Shown one piece after another: positions 1-7,672 of a stretch of DNA of 34,878 nucleotides. The notes under the pieces were generated by a model. That model had not been told where the DNA came from and made no database searches. It was given only the letters and a program-made list of their open reading frames with translations. Both the position numbers and the translations under genes were made by a program. Positions within the stretch are counted from its first letter, which is position 1, and each line of letters starts with the position of its first letter. Location: positions 1-34,878 of the IMG/VR virus record IMGVR_UViG_3300048838_001813; one strand, 5' to 3'. The DNA is from a virus.

Positions 1-362
1 CGGATAATTGACCGGATATGCCGTCACGCACACGTTATAGGTTCCTTCCCCATCGGCGGAATAATCCCAGGTCGGGCTCACGATGGCAGGACTATCCGCA
101 GGGCCCGACAGATCGATCACGAGATCTCCATTAAAATCCCATTTGAGCGTGTCGGCATCGTAGGTGAGGTACGTGGTATCGAAAGCCACCTCGAACGGGG
201 TGTTGCAGGATTGCGTAGCGCCAAACCTCACCACAGGTCCATAAAAGCATACGGCATCCTCAATGGTTTGGCTCGCCGCACAACCCGCGTTGTTGATGGT
301 GAGGGTCACGTCGAAACACCCGGTGCAGTTGGGCAATACCGAAAGGGAAGGATAACTCGAGG
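1..362 (-). pseudogene. Host PKD-like secreted protein, fragment interrupted by the prophage
   Basis: The minus strand is open through the whole stretch with no start codon. The translation is that of a large cysteine-rich surface protein: it has pieces such as NCTGCFDVTLTINNAGC, then LKWDFNGDL, then GEGTYNVCVTAYPV, which is the PKD-like beta-sandwich pattern (WDFG-like turn followed by a GTYxVxVTA strand). Such proteins are typical of Bacteroidota that use type IX secretion. The frame stays open beyond 362 into phage DNA, but the host-like character stops near there. The 5' part of the gene would lie beyond the unseen phage end, and the 3' part runs off the left edge. Confidence 0.6.
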
Positions 363-396
363 TGTACGAGAAACTGCAACTATCTACAAACGCCCA

Positions 397-432
397 AACG
401 AAGCGTACAGATCGCTCAAAACGAAGCGTACA
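397..432. repeat. Two 13-bp direct repeats near phage terminus
   Basis: The 13-mer aacgaagcgtaca occurs exactly at 397-409 and 420-432, a spacing of 23 bp, about two helical turns. Together with a TG dinucleotide at 363-364 this resembles the array of transposase-binding sites inside the ends of Mu-like phages. Assignment as transposase sites is inference; the partner sites at the other end are outside the window. Confidence 0.55.
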
Positions 433-461
433 ACTGGCCTCCGTGTTAGGATCCCAATTAT

Positions 462-480
462 ACGCCCGTTGAACGAGCGT
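462..480 (-). terminator. Hairpin behind the last tail gene
   Basis: The sequence acgcccgtt-g-aacgagcgt folds into a nine-pair stem with one mismatch, starting directly at the stop codon of the collar-domain gene. On the minus strand it is followed by an AT-rich stretch (ATAATT) but no strong T run, so it is at best a weak intrinsic terminator for the late tail transcript. Confidence 0.35.
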
Positions 481-1397
481 CAAACAACGCTTTGAATGAA
501 CACCAGCGCTCTGCTCGCCTGGCGAACATCTATCGGATCGTTCGTGGTCGCGTTGTCCCCTGTTTGATAGGTTGGACCAACAGCATTCAGTTGCAATCCG
601 CCACCTGTATCGACGCCACTGCCTTGCGCTGATGTCTCGCGCATCCTGTCTACGTATGGATGATTGTGAGCAGGCAGATTATTCGCATCCAGCTGGACCA
701 TATCCCCACCAACAGCATCACCAGCGTTCACTGGACCAGGCATGACACCTCCATAGACTGATCCCGCTCCGCTGCTCGGCACATTTGTCGCACCAAGCGG
801 AACCATCCCACGCATATCAATGGTATCATTGAGACCGTTGCAGACAGCCCACCCCTCCACGGCTGTGCCTACCAATCCCTTGCCCGTTGCAGTAAAGAGG
901 TTCATTGGCCCGAAGTAGGGCAGTATACCACCCTTCGGAACCACGCGACCCTTCAGCCGCGCCATGTCAAGATCCGACTTGCGAGCGATATTGATGGACA
1001 CGGAATCGGCAGGATAAGCCACGCCGACTTGTATGATAGCCTTACGGTCGCGCATCACATAGTCGACCTGCCCGTCCGTGTTGGCATCTGGATACACATC
1101 GACCCCAACATCTTGCACGATCAGGTAGACTACCTGAGAGGCCGCCTTCGTGACTGCCCCAGCGTCCAGCGGCATGAACTCCCCTCGGATACAGACAACG
1201 CCTGCGGTAATGGTGTAGTCGGTAGCCGACACCACAGGCGCTTCCGTGATCTCGCCGCCTTGGACATAGAAGCTGTCCGTAATGGCGATGTAGTCATCGA
1301 ACGCATTGGCCAGCGTCTTTTGCGCGGCGTCCTGCTGAAATTGAATGTGCTGCCAGGCTATAAGGCCAGAGCCGTTGCGAGGTTGGTACCTATCCAT
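480..1397 (-). CDS. Tail fibre tip with phage tail collar domain
   Basis: This 305-residue protein is the last gene of the tail operon. Residues 1-150 are probably a baseplate- or fibre-attachment part. Residues 183-201 (WAVCNGLNDTIDMRGMVPLG) are the hallmark of the phage tail collar domain, followed by a glycine-rich stretch and an HNHP motif at 244-247 that in such fibre tips often binds metal ions. It probably contacts the host surface. Its start overlaps the end of the gpI-like gene by 8 bp. Lower GC than the capsid genes fits a fast-changing receptor-binding module. Receptor specificity cannot be read from the sequence. Confidence 0.75.
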   Translation of the reverse strand: MDRYQPRNGSGLIAWQHIQFQQDAAQKTLANAFDDYIAITDSFYVQGGEITEAPVVSATDYTITAGVVCIRGEFMPLDAGAVTKAASQVVYLIVQDVGVDVYPDANTDGQVDYVMRDRKAIIQVGVAYPADSVSINIARKSDLDMARLKGRVVPKGGILPYFGPMNLFTATGKGLVGTAVEGWAVCNGLNDTIDMRGMVPLGATNVPSSGAGSVYGGVMPGPVNAGDAVGGDMVQLDANNLPAHNHPYVDRMRETSAQGSGVDTGGGLQLNAVGPTYQTGDNATTNDPIDVRQASRALVFIQSVV

Positions 1398-1926
1398 CGT
1401 ATTGGTCGTAGAATGTTGGGTAACTGAAGAGAATGTTGACCCAGGTGATCTGGGGACGGCGACCTGCCAGCCTATACAGGTCGACGTAGTCGAAAATGGC
1501 CTTGGCGCTCACGCCAATGGTATCTGGCACCCGTATAGTGAACTCGCTGCGGTAGGCCAGTGCTCCACTGAGCTGCTGCGCGTCCATGATGCTATAGAGG
1601 CTCGGCTCACTCGCCTCTCCTATGCGCTCGACCGGCAAGTCCGCAGCATCGCGATAGAAGAGGTAGGCTACCTGGGGCGAATCCATTACTGTGATCCGGC
1701 GCAACACAGCATCGAACCGGTCATTCAATGCTATTTCGAGCGAGTGGATCAGACCATTGTACCCATACTCCGCCTGCACCGCTGCACGTAGTGGCGCGAA
1801 CTCCTGCTCCTCGATACGCAGCAGCCAGCGGCACAGCGCGAAAGCCAGGCTCTGATTGGTTGGCCAACGGAACCAAGTAGGCGCACTCCGCCTCAGTATC
1901 TTACGCAGGTCGAAGTCGTACAGCAT
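1390..1926 (-). CDS. Baseplate protein, gpI-like (tail protein I)
   Basis: A 178-residue protein directly after the gpJ-like gene, the place where P2 gpI and Mu gp48-type baseplate wedge proteins lie. The sequence is rich in aromatic and charged residues and has no signal peptide or membrane segment. A start near the upstream stop (TAA at 1929-1927, ATG at 1926) indicates translational coupling. The name rests mainly on position and size, since gpI-like proteins diverge strongly; the piece from residue 65 on (LNDRFDAVLRRITVMDSP) has the look of a structural wedge protein. Confidence 0.5.
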   Translation of the reverse strand: MLYDFDLRKILRRSAPTWFRWPTNQSLAFALCRWLLRIEEQEFAPLRAAVQAEYGYNGLIHSLEIALNDRFDAVLRRITVMDSPQVAYLFYRDAADLPVERIGEASEPSLYSIMDAQQLSGALAYRSEFTIRVPDTIGVSAKAIFDYVDLYRLAGRRPQITWVNILFSYPTFYDQYDG

Positions 1927-2769
1927 TTATACGCGGCCCTGCTGCCAGGTGATGGTCGAGATGAGTGAACTGAACGTGTCCAGGATCATGTGCCCGGCAT
2001 ACGTATGATAGAGCCTGCCTACCGGCCTGAACGGCCCTGTGCTTTTGGCCGCGAGGTCCGTAATGGTCATGTCCACTACGCCAGGCACCGTAAGGACGGC
2101 CTGAATGAGGTCGGTGGTGCGCATGATCCCGCCGAATTCGAGCGAGCGTAGGTATGCCTCCATGGCCAGCTTCACACCCGACTGCACCGCCATGATCGGC
2201 GTTTCGGGATCGTAGATGATGCGCCCGGTCACGCGGAGCATGTCGGGATCAGCGGTAAGCACTACCACGTGTACCGTTGGCCGCAGGTGCTGGAAGTAGT
2301 CCGACAGCGCGGACAGCTCGGTCGGGTCCAGCTTAGCTAAAGTGCCGTTCGCTCCGCCTTTGGCGACCTTGACATAGACGGAATTTGCCCGCTCCTGGAC
2401 CGCAGCGTGCGTTACAATGCGAGCCACAGGGTCGTCAACGGCATACCCGCCATCGAGCGGGGTCATCACCAGTACATGGCCGAGCTGAAAAGCCTTGGCC
2501 TTGGCCACGAACCACCTCCTTGTTCCGAAGTGCCCATCCTTCGCCAGTGCCACGACGTCCTTCTCATACAGTTCCCACAGGTCCTGCTGCGTCTTCGCGG
2601 CATACGCAAAGAGCCACATGAATAAGCGCCACACGCTTACCCTGCTTCCGCTGCTCAGCTCGGAGCGGAGCTGCACGGTTGTGTCCGGGTTCGGCGACAG
2701 GTCAGCCAGGGCAGCCTCTTGGCTGGCCGCGCTGGCCATTGCATCGTATATCTTCTCGGTCGTTGCCAT
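1927..2769 (-). CDS. Baseplate J-like protein (gpJ / Mu gp47 type)
   Basis: This 280-residue protein probably forms the baseplate wedge that joins tube, hub and fibres. The middle part carries the pattern of gpJ proteins: a beta-rich domain with ARIVTHAAVQERANSVYVKVA, then RPTVHVVVLTADPDMLRVTGRI, then a helical and beta C-terminus with LIQAVLTVPGVVDMTI, matching the usual 'V..vpGV.dv.i' segment. The N-terminus (residues 1-100) is atypical and shorter than in Mu gp47. It lies between the fibre-like gene and the gpI-like gene, as expected for the J-I pair. Confidence 0.6.
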   Translation of the reverse strand: MATTEKIYDAMASAASQEAALADLSPNPDTTVQLRSELSSGSRVSVWRLFMWLFAYAAKTQQDLWELYEKDVVALAKDGHFGTRRWFVAKAKAFQLGHVLVMTPLDGGYAVDDPVARIVTHAAVQERANSVYVKVAKGGANGTLAKLDPTELSALSDYFQHLRPTVHVVVLTADPDMLRVTGRIIYDPETPIMAVQSGVKLAMEAYLRSLEFGGIMRTTDLIQAVLTVPGVVDMTITDLAAKSTGPFRPVGRLYHTYAGHMILDTFSSLISTITWQQGRV

Positions 2770-2774
2770 GGTGT

Positions 2775-4769
2775 TTAGTTCAGTCGCTCCCAGCGCAGGT
2801 GACTGTCTTTCTGAAGCATGGCTACGGCGCTACTACTGCTGCTTGCGAGAAACAGCCTCACTGGACCGCCGGCATCACAAGTCACCTCTGCCTCGATGAT
2901 GTAAGCCATGTCTTTTAACTCCTCTATAGCCGTGCCTTCCGCATTCAGCTCTCCGCCATTACGGAACGCCTGCACGATGCAGTCTCCTGTTGATGTTGTC
3001 TGCTTAAAGAGTCTGCCGATCACCGTGCCAGATGGCGGAATGATCGCCAGTGAGACGCATTCACCAACACTGTCTGTTTGCACCCATGCCTCCACGTGGA
3101 CGCGGTACACAGCGCCAGCCGCGCCAGCGAAGGACATGCCCGCGACCTCGACTCCTCCATCTCCGACCGTCTCTGACGTAGGCTGTCCGCTGGTAATGAG
3201 TCCACCGCTGGGCTCTTCAGACGAGGTCGGCGTGAAGTCGACCGATCTGTCAGGCATGCCAACAAATACGGGCACAACGCGCCCAGAAGGGCGCGTATCG
3301 GTCCATGCACCTGCGGTGACCGGGTCGAGATAATACTGAGCACCTCTCACTACCGAAGAGAACACATCGTCAGCCCAAAGCCCACGTCGAAGCAGCCGGA
3401 AATGTGCTGGATCAGGTACTGCGACCACCATTGCCGTCACTCTTGCCTCATCGTCGCTCACGGCCCTCGACTTTACCCATACCGACCCGTCGTGCCGCAC
3501 GAGGTCGCCGATGGCTAAACCATGCGCCTCCTGAAAGACCAGAGTCTCATCGACGATAGCCTGGACATAGTCCTTTGTAGCCAGCTTACCCAGGCCGAGG
3601 TTCATCCGTGCGCCGGACACACTCGTAAGATCGCTCAGGTTGCTCGCTTTTGCCAGCTTCCCGTTCAGCGCCGCATTGGTCGCCGTGAGCTGAGCCTGCA
3701 CCTTGCCGAATGCGACCAGCACGCTGTCCGTGGCCACGATGGCCACGTTCGTCCCCGCTGCATAGCCCGTGAGCAACACCCCGCGCACAGCGGCGGCGAA
3801 CCCTGCTAAGGTCAGTCCCTTGCTCCACGCCTGCCACCATCGCAACGGAGATACGATGGAGCTGTTGTCCGCTGTGGCGCTGTTCTCTACTCCAGTCTGG
3901 TCCACTACCGTGCGATTACTCTCGATCACCTGCCAGCTCGCATCTACCTGCCCTGGGGTGTCGACCAAGGCCACGAGCAGATCCTCAGCATTGACCGTGA
4001 CCGCCCCCATCGTGCCTGCGGCCATACGGAAGGTGTCGCCCTTTTGTACAGGGTCGCCATCATAGGTGGTCGGGTAGCTTCCAGCGGGCGAGAAGGCTTC
4101 CGGTGCTTTCAATGTACCGTCCACCAACGCCGCAACTCCGGCGAGGTCATCCAGCAGCGCGATCGTGCCATACTTGTCCGGCAGGTAGATCGTGTTGTCA
4201 TCTGATACAGAGATCGGTCGCAGCGACAGCGTTCCGTCGCTTTCCGGGCCTCGGAAGTTGATCTTCTGCCCAGCGTCCACCTCGATATTGTTCGCCCCTG
4301 TGGTGTGCCCTACCGCCAGCACGTCGGCCAATGGCGGCACCTCTGTTGGACTGTCCAAATGCGCACGGATCTCCGCCGCCGTCACCTCGTTGGAACCGCC
4401 ATCATCGAGCATCTGGTCGGTGCCCTGGGTGTGGGAAAGCAGCAAGGCGCTCAGGTCCATCCAAACGGACGGGTCCGTTCCCGGCTGCGTGCCTTGGTCG
4501 GTATCCGCGCCCACGAACAGGTAGATGCCGCCACCGTGCGTTACCAGCACCTGCTGGTTCCCCAAGTACTCCAAGCTCGCGTCCCAGGGTGTGATGCTGC
4601 CCGTAGGTGTCGGCGCTGCGCCGATGATGGCGATGATCCCCAGCACCATCTCCTTCAGGAGCTGCTGCGTGCGCTCGCCGGTGTTCTCCCGGTTGCCGTT
4701 CACGGTCATGTGCTCGGAGATCCGGGCGATCAGGCTTTCCAGGTTGTTTATCGTGATCGGTGCTGCCAT
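2775..4769 (-). CDS. Large tail fibre / baseplate-associated protein
   Basis: A 664-residue protein beginning MAAPITINNLESLIARISEH, with an N-terminal helical part (1-55), a long alanine-, threonine- and glycine-rich middle and a beta-rich C-terminal domain (about 540-664) ending in HLRWERLN. Residues 120-145 resemble the repeated phage-stalk phrase around 'LSHTQGTDQML' seen in fibres. There is no enzyme motif, signal peptide or membrane segment. It sits between the LysM gene and gpJ, so it is a probable structural tail component, perhaps a fibre or a carbohydrate-binding appendage. The C-terminus could be a receptor-binding or jelly-roll domain. Function beyond this is not recognised. Confidence 0.5.
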   Translation of the reverse strand: MAAPITINNLESLIARISEHMTVNGNRENTGERTQQLLKEMVLGIIAIIGAAPTPTGSITPWDASLEYLGNQQVLVTHGGGIYLFVGADTDQGTQPGTDPSVWMDLSALLLSHTQGTDQMLDDGGSNEVTAAEIRAHLDSPTEVPPLADVLAVGHTTGANNIEVDAGQKINFRGPESDGTLSLRPISVSDDNTIYLPDKYGTIALLDDLAGVAALVDGTLKAPEAFSPAGSYPTTYDGDPVQKGDTFRMAAGTMGAVTVNAEDLLVALVDTPGQVDASWQVIESNRTVVDQTGVENSATADNSSIVSPLRWWQAWSKGLTLAGFAAAVRGVLLTGYAAGTNVAIVATDSVLVAFGKVQAQLTATNAALNGKLAKASNLSDLTSVSGARMNLGLGKLATKDYVQAIVDETLVFQEAHGLAIGDLVRHDGSVWVKSRAVSDDEARVTAMVVAVPDPAHFRLLRRGLWADDVFSSVVRGAQYYLDPVTAGAWTDTRPSGRVVPVFVGMPDRSVDFTPTSSEEPSGGLITSGQPTSETVGDGGVEVAGMSFAGAAGAVYRVHVEAWVQTDSVGECVSLAIIPPSGTVIGRLFKQTTSTGDCIVQAFRNGGELNAEGTAIEELKDMAYIIEAEVTCDAGGPVRLFLASSSSSAVAMLQKDSHLRWERLN

Positions 4770-5072
4770 CTAATCGCTGTTCATATCGTAACTGAAGTCG
4801 TCGTTGAAGTCGCCCGCCGGATAGAGGCCGGGGTCCGCAGTGTTGGTAGCGGGCACCACGCGCAAGCGGCGCATGGCATCGTACATGGGCTGGTCCACCG
4901 GCGGTCGCAGAACGAGCAATTCCGTCCCGGCTGCCAGGTCCGTGCTGTAGCCGTCCGGGAACAGGTCCAGGTTGTCCTCCACCAACGCGGTCACGCCGTC
5001 AATGCTCCCATACTCCTGAAGCGCGATGTCCTCTAAGCACTGGCCCGGCTCAACGATCACGGTCTTATCCAT
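4770..5072 (-). CDS. LysM-domain baseplate protein (gpX-like)
   Basis: A 100-residue protein whose N-terminus (VIVEPGQCLEDIALQEYGS, residues 5-23) is the classic LysM opening, followed by VTALVEDN and a closing strand AAGTELLVL. In phage tails such LysM proteins (P2 gpX type) stabilise hub or spike and may touch peptidoglycan. The C-terminal 40 residues are acidic and probably disordered. It overlaps the gp25-like gene by 8 bp. Its place between gp25 and the fibre gene is unusual, as gpX-like genes commonly lie beside the hub. Confidence 0.7.
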   Translation of the reverse strand: MDKTVIVEPGQCLEDIALQEYGSIDGVTALVEDNLDLFPDGYSTDLAAGTELLVLRPPVDQPMYDAMRRLRVVPATNTADPGLYPAGDFNDDFSYDMNSD

Positions 5073-5346
5073 CGGTGCGGAGGTTGATACCGTTCTTGAT
5101 GTCGCTCCAGTTCTTTCCGTCGCGCTCGACCTGCACCTTCACAAGCTGCTCCAGGCGCGACCGCGTGAGCCTCGCGTTCATCATCTTGCGCAGGTCGCAA
5201 CCTGCCAGTGGGTCGGCACGCATCTCACCCTTGCAGGTGAGCATGAGCAAGGCCACCTCTTGGGTGATGCTCTCGCCCGTAACGACGCCCCCGTTACGCA
5301 GCATCAAGCGCCCGCTGTCGTCCAGCATGAAATCCCGGTCAGCCAT
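5065..5346 (-). CDS. gp25/gpW-like baseplate wedge protein
   Basis: A 93-residue protein with the gp25 family pattern: a short N-terminal MADRDFMLDDSGRLMLRNGG, then SITQEVALLMLTCKGEMRADPLAG, in which the 'Q.v.llL.t..GE.r.dP..G' core stands out, and a C-terminal helix and strand. In Mu this corresponds to gp46. It helps form the baseplate ring around the hub. It overlaps both neighbours by 8 bp, which points to translational coupling inside the baseplate block. Confidence 0.8.
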   Translation of the reverse strand: MADRDFMLDDSGRLMLRNGGVVTGESITQEVALLMLTCKGEMRADPLAGCDLRKMMNARLTRSRLEQLVKVQVERDGKNWSDIKNGINLRTDG

Positions 5347-5848
5347 GTTTTACGACCGGGTTTTCATAGCTTGCAGGAAGCACCGGCTGTAGCGGCGTGG
5401 TGGTCACGGTGAGCAGTGCCGCTTTGAGCGTTACCAGGTCGGCAGGCGTTGGCGGGGCCGCCGGTGTCCAGGCGTTCAAGGCGGCGAGTAAGGCGTTCAC
5501 CTTGCTGATCAGCGCGGCATCAGTATTCCGCACCGTGTCGGCCAGCACCATTCCTCCGTTCGCATCACCATTGATGCGCCTTTGAGCTATCCGTTCGGCG
5601 AAAAGCAGGAAGGTGGCCTCGCGCTGGTTCTCCACAATGCCGAGCAGCACCTTGCTCCCCGGCTCGGGCACGGTGATGTCCGAGCCGATGCCGAGCAGCA
5701 CGTCATCGTATTCAAGACCGTCCACCAAAGCCACCATGGTCCCGGCCTGCATGTTCACCGAGCGGCACTCGGCCCACAGCGTCTGCACCGGGGTCAGCGC
5801 CTTCACCTGCGCGATGATGGCGCGTTTGAGAGCCTCTAAGCTGTCCAT
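5339..5848 (-). CDS. Baseplate spike protein (gpV / Mu gp45-like)
   Basis: A 169-residue protein with an OB-fold-like centre (residues 30-85): MVALVDGLEYDDVLLGIGSD followed by VPEPGSKVLLGIVENQ, which fits the 'V...G..v...V.vP..G..VLvg' pattern of membrane-piercing spike proteins. The C-terminus (about 115-169) is an alanine-, proline- and threonine-rich tail and not the long beta-helix of P2 gpV, so the tip may be short or made by another protein. It follows the hub gene with a 13-bp overlap, the usual hub-spike order. Confidence 0.65.
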   Translation of the reverse strand: MDSLEALKRAIIAQVKALTPVQTLWAECRSVNMQAGTMVALVDGLEYDDVLLGIGSDITVPEPGSKVLLGIVENQREATFLLFAERIAQRRINGDANGGMVLADTVRNTDAALISKVNALLAALNAWTPAAPPTPADLVTLKAALLTVTTTPLQPVLPASYENPVVKHG

Positions 5849-6804
5849 TGTTGCGCCAGTTTAATGTCACGTTGGAAGCCATCGGGGCCGAACGCAATGG
5901 CGACCGACTCGGCCAGGTATTCGCCATTGCGTTCGGGGTGGTCGCTGCTGGTCAACCGCACCTTGTCGCCGTGCTGGCACACAGGGATACCGAAGCCCTT
6001 CAGACCGCCCTCATAGCCGTCATACTTGAATTTCTCCATGTCCACCTCAGCCAGCTTCTTCAGCTCGGCCTTGGAGGCGATGCCGTAGTAGTTCAAGGTG
6101 CGGGCCTCCCCGTCGGGGTCGCCCACCGATACCTCGATCGACGAGCCATCGCTCCGGGTGCTCTTGGCCGTCACCTTCAGGCTCACCTCGTCGGCGAGGC
6201 GGTACTTCAGGTCGCTGCTCTTCACGTTGCGCTCCAGGTCATAGGTAGCGGTCCGTGCCTGGGCATCGAACAACACGCCGCAGAACACCGTGTCTCCTTT
6301 CAGGTACGTGACTAAACCGAACTCATCCTTCAGCGCCTTCACCAGGTCGGCCTTCTTCCCCTTCACCACCCGCAAGGGGCCAAGGGTCGCATCCATGACC
6401 TGGTGCTTGTAAGCGGAACCCACCAGGTCCTGGATCACGGTCGGCACGGAAGCGTTCTTATACGCCTTGTGAAAAGGCTCTTGAAGGACTTTCCAAAGCC
6501 GGTCACGGCATTCGATCACCAAGGGTACGTCAGCGCCCACGCGGGTGGCAAACCCAGAAAAATCCACCACGCGCAGGTCGCCGTCGTAACCCAAGGATAT
6601 GCTCACCTCGTCCCCTCGACGGATGAGCTGCTTCAATTCTGTTTTCAGGAAGGCCGGGATGTTCCTCGGCAGGGTGATCGTGGCCGACTGGCAGGCATCC
6701 TGCACGCTCATACCGATCTCCACGCTGGCCACTTGTCGCAGCTCGATCGCGCCGCGCCTGGCGTTCGCCCCGAATACGATATATGCGCACATGGCCAGCG
6801 TCAT
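5836..6804 (-). CDS. Baseplate hub protein (gpD / Mu gp44-like)
   Basis: The start is set at 6804, where ATGA overlaps the stop of the small membrane gene upstream; a longer frame exists but reads through that gene. The 322-residue product fits the late-control D / gp27-like hub family: an N-terminal beta barrel with RGDEVSISLGYDG, a middle helical domain (VIQDLVGSAYKHQ), a second barrel, and a C-terminal part with VCQHGDKVRLTSSDHPERNG and AESVAIAFGPDGFQRDI, the usual closing strand pattern. It connects the tube to the spike. The name comes from fold-like pattern and gene order. Confidence 0.65.
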   Translation of the reverse strand: MTLAMCAYIVFGANARRGAIELRQVASVEIGMSVQDACQSATITLPRNIPAFLKTELKQLIRRGDEVSISLGYDGDLRVVDFSGFATRVGADVPLVIECRDRLWKVLQEPFHKAYKNASVPTVIQDLVGSAYKHQVMDATLGPLRVVKGKKADLVKALKDEFGLVTYLKGDTVFCGVLFDAQARTATYDLERNVKSSDLKYRLADEVSLKVTAKSTRSDGSSIEVSVGDPDGEARTLNYYGIASKAELKKLAEVDMEKFKYDGYEGGLKGFGIPVCQHGDKVRLTSSDHPERNGEYLAESVAIAFGPDGFQRDIKLAQQWTA

Positions 6805-7031
6805 GCGTCCTTGCGTTGTTGCGCCTTTTGCGCCCGCCGCGCCTTCCGGGCGGAGCGCCAGGCGAAGAAGCCGATGCTCCGGCCTATCAGGTGACCGAGG
6901 CCACCGATGATGCCGGTGAGCAAGGCCACCGACAGCGCCTTCCACAGCACGGGGTCGGCCAGCCATGTCACCAGTCCCGCACCGATGCTCAGCATCACGG
7001 AAATAAATGGATTGTCGTGGTGCTGCGTCAT
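6801..7031 (-). CDS. Small two-segment membrane protein in the baseplate block
   Basis: A 76-residue protein, start at 7031 chosen because its ATGA overlaps the upstream stop, and its own stop again overlaps the hub start by ATGA. It has two hydrophobic segments, roughly residues 10-27 and 32-50, with glycine-rich packing motifs, then a strongly basic C-terminus (WRSARKARRAQKAQQRK). That is a holin-like layout with a charged cytoplasmic tail, but its place between a DUF6046-like gene and the hub gene is not where lysis genes are expected. It may be a holin, an antiholin or a membrane-associated tail assembly factor. Confidence 0.6.
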   Translation of the reverse strand: MTQHHDNPFISVMLSIGAGLVTWLADPVLWKALSVALLTGIIGGLGHLIGRSIGFFAWRSARKARRAQKAQQRKDA

Positions 7032-7672
7032 TGGATAAGAAGCTCGATCGCGGCATCGCTGTCGCATTGCATTTGATACCCCATCATGCGGGGCCGTCCG
7101 GGCATCTGCTGGAAGTTGATGGACCGGATCACCAGGCGGTTGATCCCGCGCCGGTTGAAGAGGGTCGCGTCCACTTCGATACTGTCGGCCAGCCCGTAAA
7201 AGGCGAGCAGGCGTTCTTCCATCGTCTCGGTGGTGGTGGCCCCGTCCGGATGCTTGGTCTCGTCGAAGAGGATGCCGCTGATCCGGATGTCCCAATCCCC
7301 GAAGCCGAACACCTCCTTCACGCTGGAATCGTTGGCGCTCACCTGCGTGGTGGTGATGGTCTTGGTCGCGCTCATCTCCGCCACCGAGGTGATCGGCAAG
7401 CGCAGGTCGCCGATGCCCTTGGCCTCCTCCACGCGCCCTTGGCGATCATAGCGCTTGTACGGGCCGCCACGGAACGTGATGGGCAGGAAGATGGGCGTAC
7501 CGATATGGCTCGTGGGGACCACCGTCCCGTCCGGCACCATCTGCACCCCGCCGAAACTGATCTCGGGGTACTGCTGCTCCGCCCCGGCCACCACACCGGG
7601 GAACGCGATGGGCTGCGCGATGCCGTACAGCATCGCCAGTGCGCTCGGTATGTTGAACCTCGGTGCCTCCAT
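7028..7672 (-). CDS. Tail/baseplate protein, DUF6046-like
   Basis: A 214-residue protein right after the tape measure gene, coupled by TAATG (stop of the tape measure at 7674-7672). The C-terminal half contains GFGDWDIRISGILFDE, then EERLLAFYGLADSIEV, then INRLVIRSINFQQMPG, a beta-rich pattern I associate with a conserved tail protein of Bacteroidota transposable phages (DUF6046). In Mu this place is held by gene N, a baseplate protein needed around the tape measure end. The role as a tail-tip or baseplate connector is inferred. Confidence 0.5.
   Translation of the reverse strand: MEAPRFNIPSALAMLYGIAQPIAFPGVVAGAEQQYPEISFGGVQMVPDGTVVPTSHIGTPIFLPITFRGGPYKRYDRQGRVEEAKGIGDLRLPITSVAEMSATKTITTTQVSANDSSVKEVFGFGDWDIRISGILFDETKHPDGATTTETMEERLLAFYGLADSIEVDATLFNRRGINRLVIRSINFQQMPGRPRMMGYQMQCDSDAAIELLIQ

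Noticed and set aside
211-495. 94-codon plus-strand frame at the left end
   Set aside because: It crosses the phage terminus and the end repeats and has a basic, featureless product; the minus-strand PKD reading is much more protein-like.
6805-7056. N-terminal extension of the hub protein to 7056
   Set aside because: It reads out of frame through the small membrane protein; the ATGA overlap at 6804 gives a natural start.
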